Program-made: the position numbers and the translations under genes
NCBI RefSeq assembly: GCF_936933875.1
Contig: NZ_CAKZIK010000038.1
Span: forward strand, 1 to 5,975
Direction: 5' to 3'
DNA: 5,975 nt
DNA from: an uncultured Chryseobacterium sp.
GTDB lineage: Bacteria; Bacteroidota; Bacteroidia; Flavobacteriales; Weeksellaceae
Shown: positions 5,293 through 5,975 of the stretch, piece by piece
Numbering within the stretch: the first letter of the stretch is position 1
Layout of the letters: each line of letters opens with the position of its first letter
The notes under the pieces: generated by a model
Databases searched by the model: none
Told to the model about the DNA's origin: nothing
The model's input: only the letters and a program-made list of their open reading frames with translations

Positions 5293-5859
5293 CATAAACA
5301 CAAATATAATACTACTTATGATATTTTCTACCCACAACAACAAAGTTGGCCAACAATTGCTAATGTTTTATCGCTAAATAATTTTATAGGTTGGGGTTAT
5401 CCTGGTATTAAAAGAAATTGTATGGATTATGCAAAAGCTCAAATTGCAATAAAGGGATATCAAATCTCTAACTATTATGACAATGGACAAACTTTTCAAA
5501 TATATACAACACAAAATGGAGTAAATTGGAACGCATTATCAAGTGGTTTAAGTTATTTAAAATATGCACTATCAAATGGTATTCCTGTTATTGGAGTTGA
5601 TGATGCTCCTGGGAGTCCAGGAAATCTGGATAATACAACAGATCATTTCGTTGTAATTGTAGGAATGGGGAGTGATGCATCTGGTAACTATTTTACATTT
5701 TTTGATAATGCTGACAACGAAATAATAAAGGGAGCAAGTTCTTTTAATAAGCTTTATTACAATGATCTTACAGGGCTAATAACTGGAAATTCAATGACAG
5801 ATTATGCTTCGGGTTTAACTTATATATTAACTCAAATAAGAAAAAGTAAAATAAAATGA
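5293..5859 (+). pseudogene. N-terminally truncated papain/C39-like cysteine peptidase domain
   Basis: The frame is open from just after a TAA at 5290-5292 to the TGA at 5857-5859. It looks like protein from about IFYPQQQSWPTIANVL (5323 onward). The pattern of a Cys-protease fold is visible: a Cys in RNCMDYAKAQ (codon 5419-5421), His in TTDHFVVIVG (5644-5646), and Asp/Asn in FFDNAD (5704 onward). These would be nucleophile, base and orienting residue in a papain/C39-like enzyme. The first in-frame ATG (5422) lies directly after the Cys, so the 145-residue product starting there would lack it. No ATG, GTG or TTG exists upstream in frame. I infer a C-terminal domain cut off from a larger secreted or toxin-like protein. 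The family is recognised by motif pattern only. It overlaps a lipoprotein-like gene by ATGA, and the region is more AT-rich than its neighbours. Confidence 0.6.
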
Positions 5860-5945
5860 AAACACTAGTATTATTAACAATTTTATTATCCTCATGCTTT
5901 AATAACAAATTATATAATCAAACCCGTTGTGCATTTAGGAATTAA
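5856..5945 (+). CDS. Short lipoprotein-like peptide, probably a disrupted gene
   Basis: An ATG overlapping the preceding TGA (ATGA at 5856-5859) starts a lipoprotein signal peptide, MKTLVLLTILLSSC, with a textbook LSSC lipobox and Cys14 as the lipid site. The frame stops after 29 residues (5943-5945). A second frame is open across the same bases and reads KPVVHLGIKKEKDCPFD to a stop at 5971-5973, which looks more like a protein end than the visible one. One base too many between about 5890 and 5935 would explain this. Even joined, the product is only about 38 residues, so an internal deletion may also have occurred. By position it could be a partner, such as an immunity lipoprotein, of the protease-like domain. 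That role is inference. Confidence 0.45.
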   Translation: MKTLVLLTILLSSCFNNKLYNQTRCAFRN

Positions 5946-5975
5946 AAAAGAAAAAGATTGTCCATTTGATTAAAA

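Noticed and set aside
5318..5377. ATG at 5318 as a start for the protease-like gene
   Set aside because: It is in a different frame from the domain and stops after 19 codons. It would need another frameshift to serve.
1..5975. tRNA, rRNA, CRISPR array, insertion sequence or riboswitch
   Set aside because: I saw no cloverleaf, regular repeat-spacer array, transposase frame with terminal repeats or known aptamer core on either strand.

Overview
The window looks like chromosomal DNA of a Bacteroidetes bacterium, most likely a flavobacterium of the Chryseobacterium/Kaistella type. The evidence is low GC content, dense short-spaced genes, almost no Shine-Dalgarno sites, several copies of the Bacteroidetes -7 promoter element TAnnTTTG close to start codons, and protein families typical of that group. 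The genus is inferred, not proven.

Layout. The left edge (1-223) carries a likely minus-strand promoter and the first codons of a gene leaving the window. It is followed by an 84-residue orphan protein (224-478, plus) and a bidirectional terminator. Then come three minus-strand genes: the M20 aminoacyl-histidine dipeptidase PepD (533-1975), a CxC...CxC lipoprotein (2058-2552) and a tubby C-terminal-like (LURP-one/scramblase-type) protein (2642-3166). The last of these seems to have lost its C-terminal tail by a one-base frameshift. The tail remains open in another frame to 2562 and ends 9 bases before the lipoprotein gene. Across a short divergent promoter region lies a plus-strand pair: recombination mediator recR (3246-3857, probably leaderless) and a family 2 glycosyltransferase starting with TTG (3864-4697). 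A perfect bidirectional hairpin separates that pair from minus-strand secG (4754-5110).

The right end (about 5290-5975) differs in character. It is more AT-rich and holds the C-terminal part of a papain/C39-like cysteine-protease-type domain that has no usable start codon upstream of its presumed catalytic Cys. This reading frame overlaps by ATGA a tiny lipoprotein-like gene, which is itself probably frameshifted. The arrangement resembles the remnant of an effector/immunity or displaced C-terminal toxin cassette, but that function is inferred.

The left and centre are housekeeping functions: dipeptide turnover, gap repair, glycan synthesis and protein export. The accessory material worth a second look is the decayed module at the right end and the frameshifted tubby-like gene.
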